Origin: Warburgia ugandensis
Lineage: Eukaryota; Streptophyta; Magnoliopsida; Canellales; Canellaceae
Length of the DNA: 64,000 nucleotides
NCBI GenBank assembly: GCA_035236585.1
Contig: CP141132.1
Location: forward strand, 50,471,880 to 50,535,879
Direction of reading: 5' to 3'
Part shown: in pieces, positions 36,801 to 48,756 of the stretch
Position numbering within the stretch: the stretch's first letter is position 1
Layout of the letters: the number at the start of each line of letters is the position of its first letter
Position numbers and translations under genes: made by a program
The notes under the pieces: model-generated
Databases searched by the model: none
What the model saw: only the letters and a program-made list of their open reading frames with translations
What the model was told of the DNA's origin: nothing

Positions 36801-38417
36801 AACTCATAGGGTTGGTATTGCTATGGAATTAGGGTTGCTGAGTAGGTTGAACCCATGATGGTTGACCTTGATATTCTTAATAATCATGATAGTGTGAATC
36901 AGGGTGGTGCTATGATAGTTTTTCTTGGCTCAGGATAAAAATTGATAGGGTGTGTGAATGCAGTGGTTGCATTCACTAGCTCCTAATAATAATCATTGTA
37001 TGTGGAGTTAGATTGTCATGTAGAAGAAGGATATTGGGGTTCAGAATAAGCATAGTAATTATTGTACTGAGGTTGTGGATATGACTCAGTATCTTGTCTT
37101 GAGGCAAATAACCTATCCAATGTACTAGTCATTCTCTATATATTCCCTTGTTGATAAGCCATTGTAAGCAATCTTTATATACAATGAAACAAATATTTGT
37201 ATACAACAAATGAGTACTTTCTTTCTAAACAATGAAAAAAAAAACTAACTATATCATGCAACCTAGTTGCTAGTAATATCCTAGCATGTTGGTAATAAGA
37301 TAAATTAATTTATTTTTGTGTTATTGCATAGGGTGGTAGCTTCTTAGACCTATATCTTTTAGACATATCCTCCTTTTATCTATATTTGACTACTGCTTAT
37401 TAGTTGGGTTCTACTCTTAAGTGGTTAATAAAATCCTTTATCATGAAGCATTTAGACCTCATTCAACATCAACAGAAGGTGTGGAAAAATTACTTGGATT
37501 TTAAGACACCCACTATAACCATAGTGCTCAAAAGCCACTAGGGTGACAATAGATCGCATCCTTCTAAAAGGGTCCTATGAGCTAGATACCCTAAGTCTCT
37601 TTCTACTTGATTTTAAATTAATGTTCGAGGTTTAGGATCATAACATACAAGGATGTTGATTGATTACCTAAGTGAGCCAAGGATCTGGTGATCAAATATA
37701 GTCCTTATGTTATAAGGGTTCTTGTGCAGCCCTTACTAGCATGAAGTTCCATTCCACCATAATGTTGTAAACATGCAATGTAGAAAAAAGATCAAACTAA
37801 TGCTTACCTATATGCTATTTAACAAAGGTTCGGCCACCTTAATAGATGAAATACTATAACCATGCAGCCTACGTTTTAGTTATAGCCAAGCTCAGGCTAG
37901 CCTTTGTTAAATAGGTGCTTGAACTAATATCATAGTCCTAAGTATTATGAAACATTTATCAATGCATAACCCTAATCTCTATGATTTATACTACCGTCCA
38001 AATATGCAAAATTATACTAAATGCACTTTATCCTTAAAATTAAAATTTGGGTGAAGATTGTTTATAGTGAGGGGTTTGATGATGATCAAGTATGGGCCAC
38101 CATATCCCACATTTGCCCTATATTATTACAACTCATTAAAAAATAAAATTACAATGGCAATGGCAATCATTATAATTTCACTCAAATCCTAATCTAAGAA
38201 AGAAATAAAAACTTAATCTATGTTGATGAAGCCATGCCAACATGATCGGTGCAGCTCCTTTGCCAATTTTTCTCACATAAAAATCAAATAATAATGGTCG
38301 ATATAGGAAAATAGAAAATAAATGCAAAAATAATGCAAAACCCTAAACTAATGCATCCTAAACCTAGACTAGAGGTAAATAATCTAAGGTATGGTCCACA
38401 ACACAAACTGTTGTGAT
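33862..38417 (-). mobile_element. Internal region of the family W element (no pol)
   Basis: About 4.5 kb between the 3' LTR and the primer site. 33960-35040 matches the 3' internal region of family V. The integrase present in V is absent, and the sequence passes to a GTTGCCTCCCAGTAAG stretch (35517) and a gag-like remnant (36240-37165). The element therefore looks like a non-autonomous deletion form. 37200-38400 is non-coding and contains a 20-odd-base inverted repeat around CAAAGGTTCGGCC...CTAGCCTTTG (37824-37905). Confidence 0.6.
36240..37165 (-). pseudogene. Gag-like leader ORF of the family W element (broken)
   Basis: The minus strand opens with MAYQQGNI, then after one stop MTSTLDRLFASRQ, followed by a Tyr/Pro/Gln-rich tract (ESYPQPQYNNYYAYSEPQYP). 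Further on are PPLEENMQQICERIDQTM, MKPTWEYIERNIATF (from 36666), PYYEYDEET-like acidic residues and LCLTYFMTLMKTSIAEMNEL (about 36370). Several stops and shifts separate the parts. Retroelements of the tRNA-Asp-primed Gypsy type have such a low-complexity region in or before gag. I do not recognise a named domain, so 'gag-like' rests on position between the primer site and the 3' region. Confidence 0.45.
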
Positions 38418-38435
38418 ACCTTGGCAACAACACCA
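38418..38435 (-). other. Primer binding site, tRNA-Asp type (decayed)
   Basis: Plus-strand ACCTTGGCAACAACACCA reads TGGTGTTGTTGCCAAGGT on the minus strand, a decayed form of TGGCGCCGTTGCCGGGG, the complement of the plant tRNA-Asp 3' end used by Athila-like elements. It lies 6 bases inside the 5' LTR end at 38442. Confidence 0.7.
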
Positions 38436-38441
38436 AAAACT

Positions 38442-39079
38442 TGTAATTTTTAAGTTAATCTCACAAGCACACGAAGCAATTATAGTATAGCACACTAGTG
38501 AGGTCAATCCCACTAGGAATCAAATGGTTTGTGTGTTTTTGTGGGCCTTTACTTAGTCTACTTAACCTAGCAAAAGAATCTGATTAGACCTAGACTAAGT
38601 AATTAAATTAACATGGAAACCAAAAATGCATGAAATAAACTAAATAGTGAAATTAGAAACTTAACTTAACTAATATGCATGCAATTAAAGGAAATTATGA
38701 CAAGATTAGGATCAACTAAACTAAGCAACTAAATTTAAAGAAACTTTGCTAAAGTAACACTTTCCTAATCTTAAACTTACTAAAAATGGAACTTTCTAAA
38801 AAATCAATTAAGCAACTTCCTACAACTAAACTAAGATGTAAACAATGAATTAACTACTTCTACACTATGATTTACCAACTAAACAAAGCAATAATCAAAG
38901 AGATTTCACCCTAGTATCATGTGCATGATCCATGGGATGATGCGCATGGTTCATGGGTTCAAAAGATGGCCTAAATTAATGAGTTAACACTAAACTAACA
39001 TGCAAATCTAATCATGGTACTTGACAAACAACCTAAAAATCTAAAAGGGTTCATACATAATCAAATAAATACAATGAAT
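38442..39079 (-). mobile_element. 5' LTR fragment of the family W element, cut by CACTA-2
   Basis: It starts TGTAATTTTTAAG (minus-strand LTR end) and follows the 3' LTR (31610-32164) with small indels; the 3' LTR lacks about 80 bases (the stretch after ACACTAGTG) present here. It breaks exactly at CAATGAAT, where the 3' LTR continues AAGCTCTTGG, so the 3' LTR shows the empty site of the CACTA-2 insertion. Confidence 0.8.
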
Positions 39080-39510
39080 CATTACTACAGAAGGCTTTTA
39101 AAGTTTGTAAAAAATGCTAATATCAGTCAATTAAAGAATTACTTCTATTGAGCCAACTTCGAAATTTGATAAATTTTGAAGTCATTTATCTAAACGACTT
39201 CAAAAGTCCCCCTTTTTTTTACATCACAATCACTACTTATATTTCTACATTCAATGTAACACCTGATACAATTTTCTTACAATCTTTATACACATGAAAA
39301 ACAAAGATACATTCACTTTCACATTGGGTACAAAATATCCAAATTCATCATTATCCATCCAGATCTATCTTGAAAATACCTAATAAAAAAAACCACAACA
39401 CATTCATTCACTACAACATCCACATTCACTTCATTTGCAAGTCTATACACATTCGCATTTACTTTCACACTCTACATTTCCTTCATTCATTATCCTATAA
39501 AAGTTACATA

Positions 39511-39660
39511 ATTCAATGAATATAATGAAAACCAACCCCCATATTCACTTCATTTAGAAGCTCCAAATTCACTTCATCCATACTTACTCATTTACTGCCA
39601 ACTCTAAGTTTCCACTCATTTGTTGCTTAAAAATATATATAAATAATGAAAACTAAAAGA
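39511..39660 (+). repeat. Direct repeat flanking the Copia gag fragment (left copy)
   Basis: ATTCAATGAATATAATGAAAACC through AATAATGAAAACTAAAAG. The right copy at 40465-40632 shares the order of all blocks (CATATTCACTTCATTT, CTCCAAATTCA, TCCACTCATT) with scattered differences. Confidence 0.75.
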
Positions 39661-39823
39661 ACACATTTACTCCTACCCTCTTCAAATTTATTTTTTGAAC
39701 CTTACAAAAACTAACAAATTTGTAATAGCATATGTTCAATTAGAGTGGTGTGAATGAAGAAGGTGGGGCAAAAATAAATCATAGTGGCTAGAAAACAATT
39801 CATCACCATAGTAACAAAATACA

Positions 39824-40440
39824 ATGGCTAGAACAAATAATCAAGGTTTGAGCATCCAAAAGCCTTCTACTCTTATATTCTTTGGAAAAAATTATGACTT
39901 TTGGAGTATGAAGATGACAAGTCTCTTTCTATCACAAGATTTATGGGATTTGGCTAAAGTTGGCTATGTAAAACCTGAGCAATTAGTGACTCTTACAAAT
40001 ATTCAAAGAGATACAAAAGCCTTGCTCTTTATTCAGCAAGCAATTTTAAATAATTTATTTCTAAGAATCATGAGAGCTTCAAAGGCTAAGGAAGCATGGA
40101 GCATTATATAAGAGTAGTTTCAAGGAAGCACAATTGTGAGAATGATTACACTACAAGCTCTTAGATGTTGAAATAGTTTTCTATGGTCTCTCCAATTTAA
40201 GTTTTCAATAGTAGATGGCATCACTACAAACTCATGAGCGAAGATTGTTGAGGTACTCTAAAAAATCTGTTGAAAGTGCTCTTCAATTTAAGCTAAATTT
40301 AATTAAAAAAACAAATGTGTCATCATCTCAAGAACACCAAAATGGAGAATCATATAGAAGAGGTAGTCATGAAAGAGGAAGTGGCCTGAGGAAAATAGGA
40401 ATAAGCAATTATAACCAAAATATAACAATAGAAAATTTTG
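39824..40440 (+). pseudogene. Ty1/Copia gag fragment (broken)
   Basis: The first frame gives a DUF4219/UBN2-type gag start: FFGKNYDFWSMKMTSLFLSQ, DLWDLAKVGY, LLFIQQAIL, ASKAKEAW and FQGSTIVRMITLQALR, with a stop before EXFQGS at about 40111. After a deletion the sequence resumes in another frame as MASLQTHERRLLRYSKKSVE (40215), the SLQ.HE.RL segment of the same protein. A Gly/Arg-rich part follows but no CCHC zinc knuckle is visible. It lies on the strand opposite to the CACTA-2 gene and is an insertion or capture within CACTA-2, bracketed by a 150-bp direct repeat. Confidence 0.85.
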
Positions 40441-40464
40441 AACAAAAGTGTAGGTATTTCCCCA

Positions 40465-40632
40465 TATTCAATGAACATAATGAAAGCCAATCCTCATATT
40501 CACTTCATTTACAAACTCCAAATTCATCTCATCCATACGTACTCATTTAGTTTCACACTCCAAGTTTCCACTCATTCATCACTTAAAAAATATATTTATT
40601 TCAAAGAAAATAATGAAAACCATAGAAGTGAA
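40465..40632 (+). repeat. Direct repeat flanking the Copia gag fragment (right copy)
   Basis: ATTCAATGAACATAATGAAAGCC onward; partner of 39511-39660, 954 bases apart start to start. Confidence 0.75.
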
Positions 40633-40879
40633 TGAAAAAAATAATTATTATATATGTTACATTCATGTAGTTACTCCAAGTGTTCTAATTGAAACTCATT
40701 ACATACTTGGCCCATTCGCTTCATATTTCATTGAGGTTTACTATAGAGTAACTCTTTGTGTTTGCCCATTGAGAAAGCATAGCAGCTTATAATACAACAT
40801 ATCTAATTCTGGTAACATTATTTTGGCTATATCCATAAAAAAACTGTTAAAAATATAAGATTATGAAAAGTAAAATGTG

Positions 40880-43870
40880 TCTTACCTTTCTTAATTGGGA
40901 GACACCAACACCATTGAATATTAGGGTCCTCATGTATCTCATTACATAGTACCTACACTCCCAATCATACTATTGTCTAGGCCACTATGCAACAAGGACA
41001 ATAAAAAGAATTCATAAATATCATTTGTAATATTGTAAGTTTAATTAGTGGTAAAATATAATAATTAACTATTTTCTATACCTTAACATTCTTCCAAGTG
41101 AGCTTTGATGGGTCTACAATCCTGGTCAGATTAGCCCATGTTAACCATGCCCTACAAATTTAAATTCCAAATACATTATAGATGAATAACATATTATTTA
41201 ACAAAATAATAAAATCTCACTTATTTATAATTTCTGTGAGGGCAAGACAAATGTGTAATCCATAAGAATAAAAAAAGAAAGCTTTCCCATTGTGCACATC
41301 CAAAACGAGCAGCATTTAAAGAGCCCTATATAGATAGTCATATGAATTATAATTAAAGTTGACAATCCTTAACTATAGAATAAGTTGGCAAGAAAACAAG
41401 AAAATTAAAACTTACCCATTATTGTAGGGAATCATTAGACCACGTCCCTTAGAGCACCAAAAGAAGCCCAATAAATATCATCAACATGCCTCTCATTCAA
41501 CCATTGCTCTACCACTCCACAAATGATGCCAGGGTCAAGGAAATGGTAAAGTATACCCTCAACCTCAAAAATACAAGGTTTATCATTTAAGAAGATGCAT
41601 AAAAGAAAAAATTATTACCCATACCATGAAATATAACATGTAATGTCAAATATTTTATAAACAAGTATGTGCATATAGCCCATGTAGGAGACAATGTGAG
41701 GGTGCTTGAGTTGTTTCCATAGGCAAACTCGTAATAGGTCCTCTACTATAAGTGGCACTTCAAAAACATCATCGACAAGCACTCCCTCCTTAGTTCCTAT
41801 GAGGTTGATTTCCCTATCTTCATTGATGAGACTATAGATTAACCTTAGAGATCAAGGGCTGTTAGGTAGGACTTCCACATGATCCTTAGAAAGCTATTGT
41901 AAAAGATATATAAAAAAAATAAAATAGCTAAATAATATCAATCAATGAAGAGGACCTAATTTATGATGAAAAAATAAACATATATATATAGGTACATATT
42001 TCATTGGTACAACAATAGGTGATGGTGCAATGATGGGCAACCTCGATGGCACATTTTGTTGCTCATTTACCATGTGAAATTAATAAACAATTAAATTAAC
42101 ATCACTAGCTAAAAATTATTGATGACTAGCACCTCCAGCCAAGCAATGTGATAAGCCACTACTTGCCCAATGGTTATAATATTTTTCCATTTCTAAAGGA
42201 AAAGGTAGGCTAACATTAGCATCCAAAGCCATGGTAATGGACACCCACTAATTATGTGGCTGCATACTAATTCCATGCAAAACAATTGATTGATACTCAT
42301 AGTACAAACCAACTGCCACAATGTTTTAACAAAAATCAATACGCATATTCCCACCTACAAACTAGATATAAAATATAGAGGTTGAGATAGAGAATTATTC
42401 TAAAAGGACAATGAAATTTTTTAGTTTTGTCTATATAAATACCTCCTTGGCTGTAATTTCTTTTCCTAGGAGCACAGGTTGTCCTTCATGAACTTCTTTA
42501 GTTGGAGAATTGTAGCTAGCATTTAATGGAGGTACATGGGCATTGCGAGATTTATTTGCAAGGGATTAAGAAACTATCATCAAACCTCCTTCACACAATT
42601 GGCTAAATATATTCGTTTTTATTTTCTCAATCAACTCATTGTAGGCCTCTTGATCTTGAATTATGGGTAAACTTTTACCAAAGAATTTAAAAGGAACAAT
42701 ACTGCTCCCTATGCCTCTAACTCTACTTGGGTGGTCCTTCTTATTGCCCATAGCCCTACATAGGATGTCATCCTTGGCAGCAATGCTGCTTAGAGATCTT
42801 GTACTTGTGTTTTCTTTGGTAAGAATGTCCTACAAAATTTAATTAGAAAGACATGATCATATCATCTAATTAATTGTATAAAATTGATAGACAGATGGAC
42901 CTACTTATAATGAGAGAAGCAATTTGTGCAGTAGTTTCATTTCAGAACATTGGGCCAATACGGCCCACTGAATGCGCCATCTTCTAGAGGATGGAGCCAT
43001 CAATGGGTTCCATAGTGCCAACTTTCTTTTGATGTCAAGCATGACACTGTAGTTAGAGAACAGAATGTATATAACTATAGTAGCATTAGTTTGAAAGGAT
43101 TAAATTGTCACATATGCTTACTTCATGCTCTTCTAAATGAGCATAGCCCAACCTAGACAAGTGGTGCTGCATATAAGTTTCATGCACCTTTCTTCCTCTT
43201 GCACTCTTTGCTTGCACATTTGTACATATGCAATCAAGTATAATAATTGGATGTTTATGTAATTAATTAAATGAAACATCTTTTTTTGCACATACTTCAA
43301 ATTCAATGGAAGTGAGGTTTTGTGCAAATGCAGTCCACATGTCCTGGTCAATGACGTTGAAATAAACAGCTAGCACTATATACAGTCTTGACGGATTATT
43401 GACATATGGTGCTATGTGATTTTGAACAAGGTAGTTTTTCCATTTTCTCCATTGCTCACTAGCTCCTTGTAAAGCACACGTCTTCTTATGCTCAGGTACG
43501 TCAAAGGTATCCTGTAAAGTAAATAGTAAATTACTATGTTTGAAAATAAGGTCTGTTATAAATTATATAATACATGTGATCAATGTTAACCTACCTTCAT
43601 GATTTCCCATATTGAATCTTTTACTGAAGATGGCATAAGTCTTCAATCATCAATTGTGATAGAAACCATGCTTCTTATGTGGAGCAGAGAAAACTACTAT
43701 AAGAGCCTACATTCTCATCTATCTCTTGCCCCAGACTATTGTATTAGATAGTTTCTTTAATTCCCTTCGACTTTCTCCTAATAACCTTTTTCATTATTGT
43801 TCACCCTCTACCTTTTCTCTTTTTAGTAGTACTCATGTTGGCCTATTGTTCGTGTTCTTCATTTTTCCCA
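40880..43870 (-). pseudogene. Second CACTA gene, minus strand: Transposase_24-like plus Ulp1-like (broken)
   Basis: From right to left on the minus strand: MSTTKKRKGRG, KKVIRRKSKGIKETI (about 43840-43760), then RSMVSITIDD-like residues and a DSIWEIMK block; WTAFAQNLTSIEFE (43345-43300) and VHETYMQHHLSRLGYAHLEE (about 43190-43120), the Transposase_24 C-terminal pattern; HPSRVRGIGSSIVPFKFFG (42736-42680); LDANVSLPFPLEMEK (about 42225-42185); FLDPGIICGVVEQW (about 41550); GLMIPYN (about 41430); and DWECRYYVMRYMRTLIF (40970-40925) with the Ulp1 catalytic Cys codon at 40955-40957. Every block has a counterpart in 20288-23345 in the same order. Intron-like gaps, stops and shifts are present. Confidence 0.82.
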
Positions 43871-43960
43871 TATTCTTCATTTTGATATTGTTCTTGTTCC
43901 ATCTTTACTACAAACAAGAACATAATGATATTAGAACAACGAGATAAAAAAAAGGCCATG

Positions 43961-45895
43961 TAATCCATTTAAAGAAAACATACCAACATGACATAGGTGG
44001 CAAACAAACTGAAAGCAAATAAGATAAAACATGCATGAAAATAGAAACTTTCTAAGTAGAGATAATTCTAAAATTAAACTTTCCTAAAACTAAACTTAGA
44101 AACTAACTAAACTATTCTGAAGATACAACAACTTTAAGCAATGAAACCCAACCCTACCATAGCGTGCAATTAAACTTATCAATGAAGGGCAACCTCTAAA
44201 TATGGACTAACAATACAAATAAAATGTGTAATTAAAACTTAAGAGTGCACATGATGCATGCATCATAGAAAATGATAAATCTTAAGTAATTATAAAGTTT
44301 AAAGCACAACGTAAAAGAGCCATCATTTATGTACCATTCATACAAACATCATCACAATTTACAACGAACCTTACCCATTGCAATAATCATTCACATTCCA
44401 CAACACATTCCCGTTTACTCAAGATATAAGTGAAGCAATGTATTGCATGATTCTAGCCAAAACATAGCACATGTATATACACATTCATTTACACTCGTAT
44501 AAATAGGACTAAAACAATTTAACTTTATGTAAGAAGATACAACCAATCGGCAATCAAGAGATACATTTTAAAGCATTCACTAGTAAACTTGCATGTATGT
44601 CTTATTGCATCTTGTTCATACCTATTTCTAAAAACATGTTATAATTCATTCTTATCAAAGTGATCAAGCATGTACTAAGACCACCTATTGATTAGTTTTG
44701 GGAGTTTTAGTTAGATTGGCAGATGTTTGTAGACTACTCTAGGACAAGTGCAACGAGCCTTCTATTTGGGTTTGTATTATCCTAGGTGTAGTATTGCTTC
44801 ACTCATTTTCTTTAGCATGTAATGCCTTTAGTCTAAGGGTGTAAAGCCATTTATTAGGTCTCCTTATAAAGTTATACCTTTAGGTCACTTTTTCTTGGGA
44901 GTTATATTGCTTAGCTAGGTCATGGTCATCATTGTTTGCATTTTTCCCATGCTCTAATCTTAAAATTTTTAAAGTATCTTTACTTAATAAAGGATAGGGT
45001 ACATAATGGTGGCATCTAATCGCCAATCAAACATTATCAAGTTCCTATTCCTTTATTGTCTAATCAGACGGCCAAAATCATTTGATCAATTTCCATCTAA
45101 ATTTTTCAATTTTCTATCACATATGAGTTAATTCAATGTTCTAGAACTCATTAGTGGTGTCTAATCATTTATCAGACATCACAAAGTCATTATTTGAAGA
45201 GTGATAGATCGGATGGCCTAGATCATCTAATCTATTTCACCTATGGGTTAGTGAATTTGATCCATTCTATATAAATTTTGGGTCAAGGAACTTTTTGGTA
45301 ACCTCTGATCATAGATCAGGCATCACTAAGTACTGTTTCAGTTAGATGTTTGGGGTAGTATAAGTGATCATGGGGTGATAACTCATATCATAGGAAGAAA
45401 CTTTGCATAGAGTTTGATTACTATTATTGGATGACTCTGAGATTTCTTATGGGCACATGCATCTTAGGTAATTTAGGCCTATCATTCTTCATTATTTGTA
45501 TATGGCCTTTTTTTCCTAAGTGATCATTTTGTCTGGCTTTTAATTTAATGTTTCTATTCAACAGCTATGGTTATTAACAAGAAATCATTGAATCCATTGT
45601 TTGGGATCATAACAAATTAAAAGTTGCTCCTCTACTCATCCTAGAGCCTTGAGAATTAACAAGGACACGCTGTAAGAGGAACCCATTACCAGCTAAGTGG
45701 AATTGCCATAACATGGGCATTCTTCTTATTAAGAATTATTGCAGTAGGATAATGGCTAGGAGGATTTGAAATGCATTATGGCAATAAGATTTCCAAGGTT
45801 TAGCTAAGGCTTAGCTCAGGACTCCACTACTCATTGTAACCAGTGGTTCAACCTCTATGGCTATTAGGATTACTGATAAGCAATCTTCTAGCTTT
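43961..45895. other. Non-coding repeat DNA left of element Y
   Basis: 43990-44640 is A-rich, with AAACTTTCCTAAAACTAAAC phrases like those in the family V and W LTR ends. 44980-45345 holds degenerate tandem units (next entry). 45500-45895 resembles nothing else in the window. It continues after element Y at 55053. No gene is recognised. Confidence 0.5.
45000..45345 (+). repeat. Degenerate tandem repeats of about 145 bp (family Z)
   Basis: Related phrases recur at about 45007 (GGTGGCATCTAATCGCC), 45152 (AGTGGTGTCTAATCATT) and 45297 (GGTAACCTCTGATCATAG), each followed by an AATCAGACAT/ATCAGGCATCA-like block and a GATGG block. Similar units occur at 56690-57000 and, inverted, at 61190-61930. Confidence 0.55.
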
Positions 45896-45900
45896 GTTCG
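45896..45900. repeat. Target site duplication (left) of element Y
   Basis: GTTCG; identical to 55048-55052. Confidence 0.93.
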
Positions 45901-46800
45901 TGTCACGACCCGGGTTTTCTCATGCATTTTTAAATGCAATATCTAATTCCTAAGGCGGGATGCATCCCTATTTGAAAACCATTTTATAAAAACCATGCAA
46001 TGCAGTAGAAAATCTTTAGTTTTAAACTCATTTTGAAAACCCCGAGTGTCATTTGCCTTCACAATAATCAAAGTAGTTTTTGAAAAACTTCAGAAATCAT
46101 AAATGTTTTTCCCCAGGTCTATTCAGTCACAGCTCACAGCCCAACTATAAATAAAAACAAATACATGTCCAAAGGGTAGAGAGTTTACTTACATGTATAA
46201 TTGTCTCCTTTTTTTATTCACTTGCTCGTAGCACTAATATCTCCTGAGGCGTCTTCTATTTGTGAGTGGAACTATCCTGAAAAATGTTAATGATAGGGTG
46301 AGTATATACTATACTCAATAGGAGTCTATCACTACTAGTTTTACAATGCATGCTACGTCTAAATCATATGCTCTTTAAAACATATGCATGTTCAAACAAT
46401 CATGGTCAATATCGAGATTAAAAACCACTGTCGAATTGGAATACTGAGGACTTAAAGAAATAACATAATTCAAGTCGAAAGAATCATATATCATAAACAT
46501 AATGATATGCATAAGATGCTCAATTGAATCCAACTCACTGATATCTGGTATGATATGGTCGACCAACCTCATGTCATGCCATATGCAATGAAAGTAAATC
46601 CACGAAACCATAGGGCCCAACTATGCCCACAACCTCGCTGTCGTGTGGTCCCCGGGTACCTGAGGACACAGTGCCATAGCCTCCACGGGGCATATGACAC
46701 ATCTTCATCGTAAATCATGCAATTTATGTAATCGGTTGCAAAACATGCATGCAATGCATAAAATCTGCTCATGCTAGTCTTGCATTCAAAGTCATAACCC

Positions 46801-46890
46801 AGCCTAGAAGCCTGACAGCCTAGAAGCCTGCCAGCTCTCTCTGGCCTGCCCTCGTCGGCCCGCCCTCATCAACGCACCCTCATCGGCCAA
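46801..46890 (+). repeat. Compound minisatellite in the LTR of Y
   Basis: AGCCTAGAAGCCTG twice, then GCCCTCGTCGGCCC-type units three to four times. The matching stretch of the other LTR (53155-53250) has a different number and order of units. Confidence 0.75.
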
Positions 46891-48362
46891 GGCTACACTT
46901 ATCATGCATTCTATGCATGTAGCACATGTCTTGGTAATATATGAAATCAATCAAGCAAAAGCCTCTTTTTCAAAACCTATCCTCTTTGGGTCCCTCACAA
47001 CTGCCTGGCCCTCACAATTGCCTACCCAGCATCTTTTGGGCACTCCAACATCTTTTGGTAACCCTTAAGGACATACAATCTTTCAAAATCTCAATGCTCA
47101 CAAATCATAATATATGCAATTGTTTGCAAAACGTATCTATGCATAATGTATATGCAATTGTTTGGAAAACATATCTATGCATAATGTATTTGTCATAAGC
47201 ATGCTGAATAAAATTAAGTCATGCTAAACAAGTCATATAACTTAAATTTAAAACATGCGTTCTCAAAACAATCATAGATTCTTTTTAAAAAGTCTAGTAG
47301 CGATAGGGCACCTACCTCAAAATCTCCTAGAGTCATGTCCTTTATCACATCAACCCATCCTTGGGTCTCATTTATAAACTCATGGATATGAATGGATACA
47401 AGGAGTCCTTATTAATTTCAATCTATTTAGACATTGGATCGTTAGATTTGCCTTTTAGGGTCCATGGGTCCTTGCCTAATTCATTGTCAGGCTGGATCTT
47501 ATGATGTGGATCTACTATTCCATGGCTAACTTTGTAAATTGTCCTCTAATCCTAACTTTAAAGTCTCATTAGGTCCACGTGTCCCAGTTCCCAGGACACC
47601 CGTGCATCCTGGTTGAACTGCGACTGCCTCACGTGCGTGCACGCCTAAAGGCCATGCTAGGGATCGTGTTTTGCACGCGCACATGCATGCTCAAGCGACG
47701 CGCTATGACGTGCATCCTGGATGGCATCGTACAGACGCACCTTTGGTGTGGCATGGTGCATCTCAGCTCCTAGGGCACCCCATGCATCCTGGTCAAGCCA
47801 GGACCAGTGCCCCATGTCACGCGCGCACCCGAAGGCCGTACCTGGGACAGTGTACGCACTGTCGTACGCCCGGATCCCATCCTAGGGACCCTGTCCCAAG
47901 CGTATGTGGAGCATGGCATCCCTGGGATGCCTTGTTCGTGCAGGGCTGGCCCAAGCCGGCTTGGAGCATTTTCCGGCCAAGAAACCCGGCTGGAAAACGG
48001 CTAGGAAAAGAACCAGATCCGGTATGGATCTGGCCTAGGGGAAGCAAATAGAGAGAAGGTAGGGGAAAAATGGCTTACTTGGGTCGCCTGGGGACGGCCT
48101 TTTTCCCAGTGGTGGAACCCTCGTTTCTGCTTGAAAACCTTACATTGCTGGGAAACTCGAAGAGGGTAAACTCCCTATGTCATGCAAGACCGAAACAAGG
48201 GAAGAGAGGGGAATGGGGAGATGGCAATGGCCGACCTGACTTGGGCCTGGCCATTGCCGAAAAATGCAGGGAAGTCGGGCTTGAAACGGGTTTCTGATTT
48301 TGCCAGAAACCCCAGTCTCAAAATGACCAGAAAATCACATTTTTGGAGAGGGGGAGATGGAG

Positions 48363-48371
48363 CTTTTTATA
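48363..48371 (-). promoter_or_regulatory. TATA box in the 3' LTR of Y
   Basis: Minus-strand TATAAAAAG, preceded by GGGC and about 385 bases from the LTR start at 48756. The same motif is at 54668-54676 in the 5' LTR. Confidence 0.6.
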
Positions 48372-48756
48372 GCCCTACTATGGCAGTGCTGCCAATGGCG
48401 GTGGCAGATCTCTCTGGAAAAATCATGAGAGGAGGGTTTCTGGAGAAGTCTGGAGGTGGACGACGACAGGGGGTGCCGTTATCAAAACGGCCCCTGCATT
48501 TTCTGCCTTTTTCGTTTTCTGTTTAAATTACAAAACTACCCCTGATCTTTAAACGGCCGTAACTTCTTCATACGAAATCCGTTTTTGGCATTCTTTGAGG
48601 CGTTGGATTCCATTTTTCAAGTAGAATCTAATAGTACCAAGTTTCCTCACAAATTCCTTCGTTTACTATTTTAAATAAAGTGAAACATTTAACTCAGTTC
48701 ATTTCCTATAGAATGTCCAATTTTTTAAAAATAGCGTAAATTGCTCGGGTATTACA

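Larger units (their letters stand above)
39080..43960 (-). mobile_element. CACTA-2, truncated element with second-gene remnant on the minus strand
   Basis: The left end is CATTACTACAG followed by AAGGCTTTTAAAG, close to CACTACTACACATGAGG...at 58055, so it is a second CACTA family. The subterminal DNA holds GACTTCAAAAGTC-type palindromes (39160-39215). The minus-strand gene at 40880-43870 matches the second gene of CACTA-1. No TNP2 gene and no right terminus are found; the right limit of about 43960 is where recognisable coding stops. AAT at 39077-39079 is the probable target duplication. Confidence 0.75.
45901..48756 (-). repeat. 3' LTR of element Y
   Basis: 2856 bp, from TGTCACGACCCGGG (plus-strand view) to GCTCGGGTATTACA. 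It includes a minisatellite (46801-46890), a 39-base tandem duplication at about 47115-47190 (TATATGCAATTGTTTG twice), and a GC-rich island (47580-48060) made of two diverged copies of a GCATCCTGGT...ACGC unit. ORFs of up to 126 codons in the island and leader (47671-48526) are altered in the other LTR and are not genes. Confidence 0.93.

Noticed and set aside
47671..48526. Overlapping plus-strand ORFs of 114-126 codons in GC-rich DNA.
   Set aside because: They lie in the LTR of element Y; the homologous stretch of the other LTR (53960-54760) breaks or changes the frames, and no domain is recognisable.
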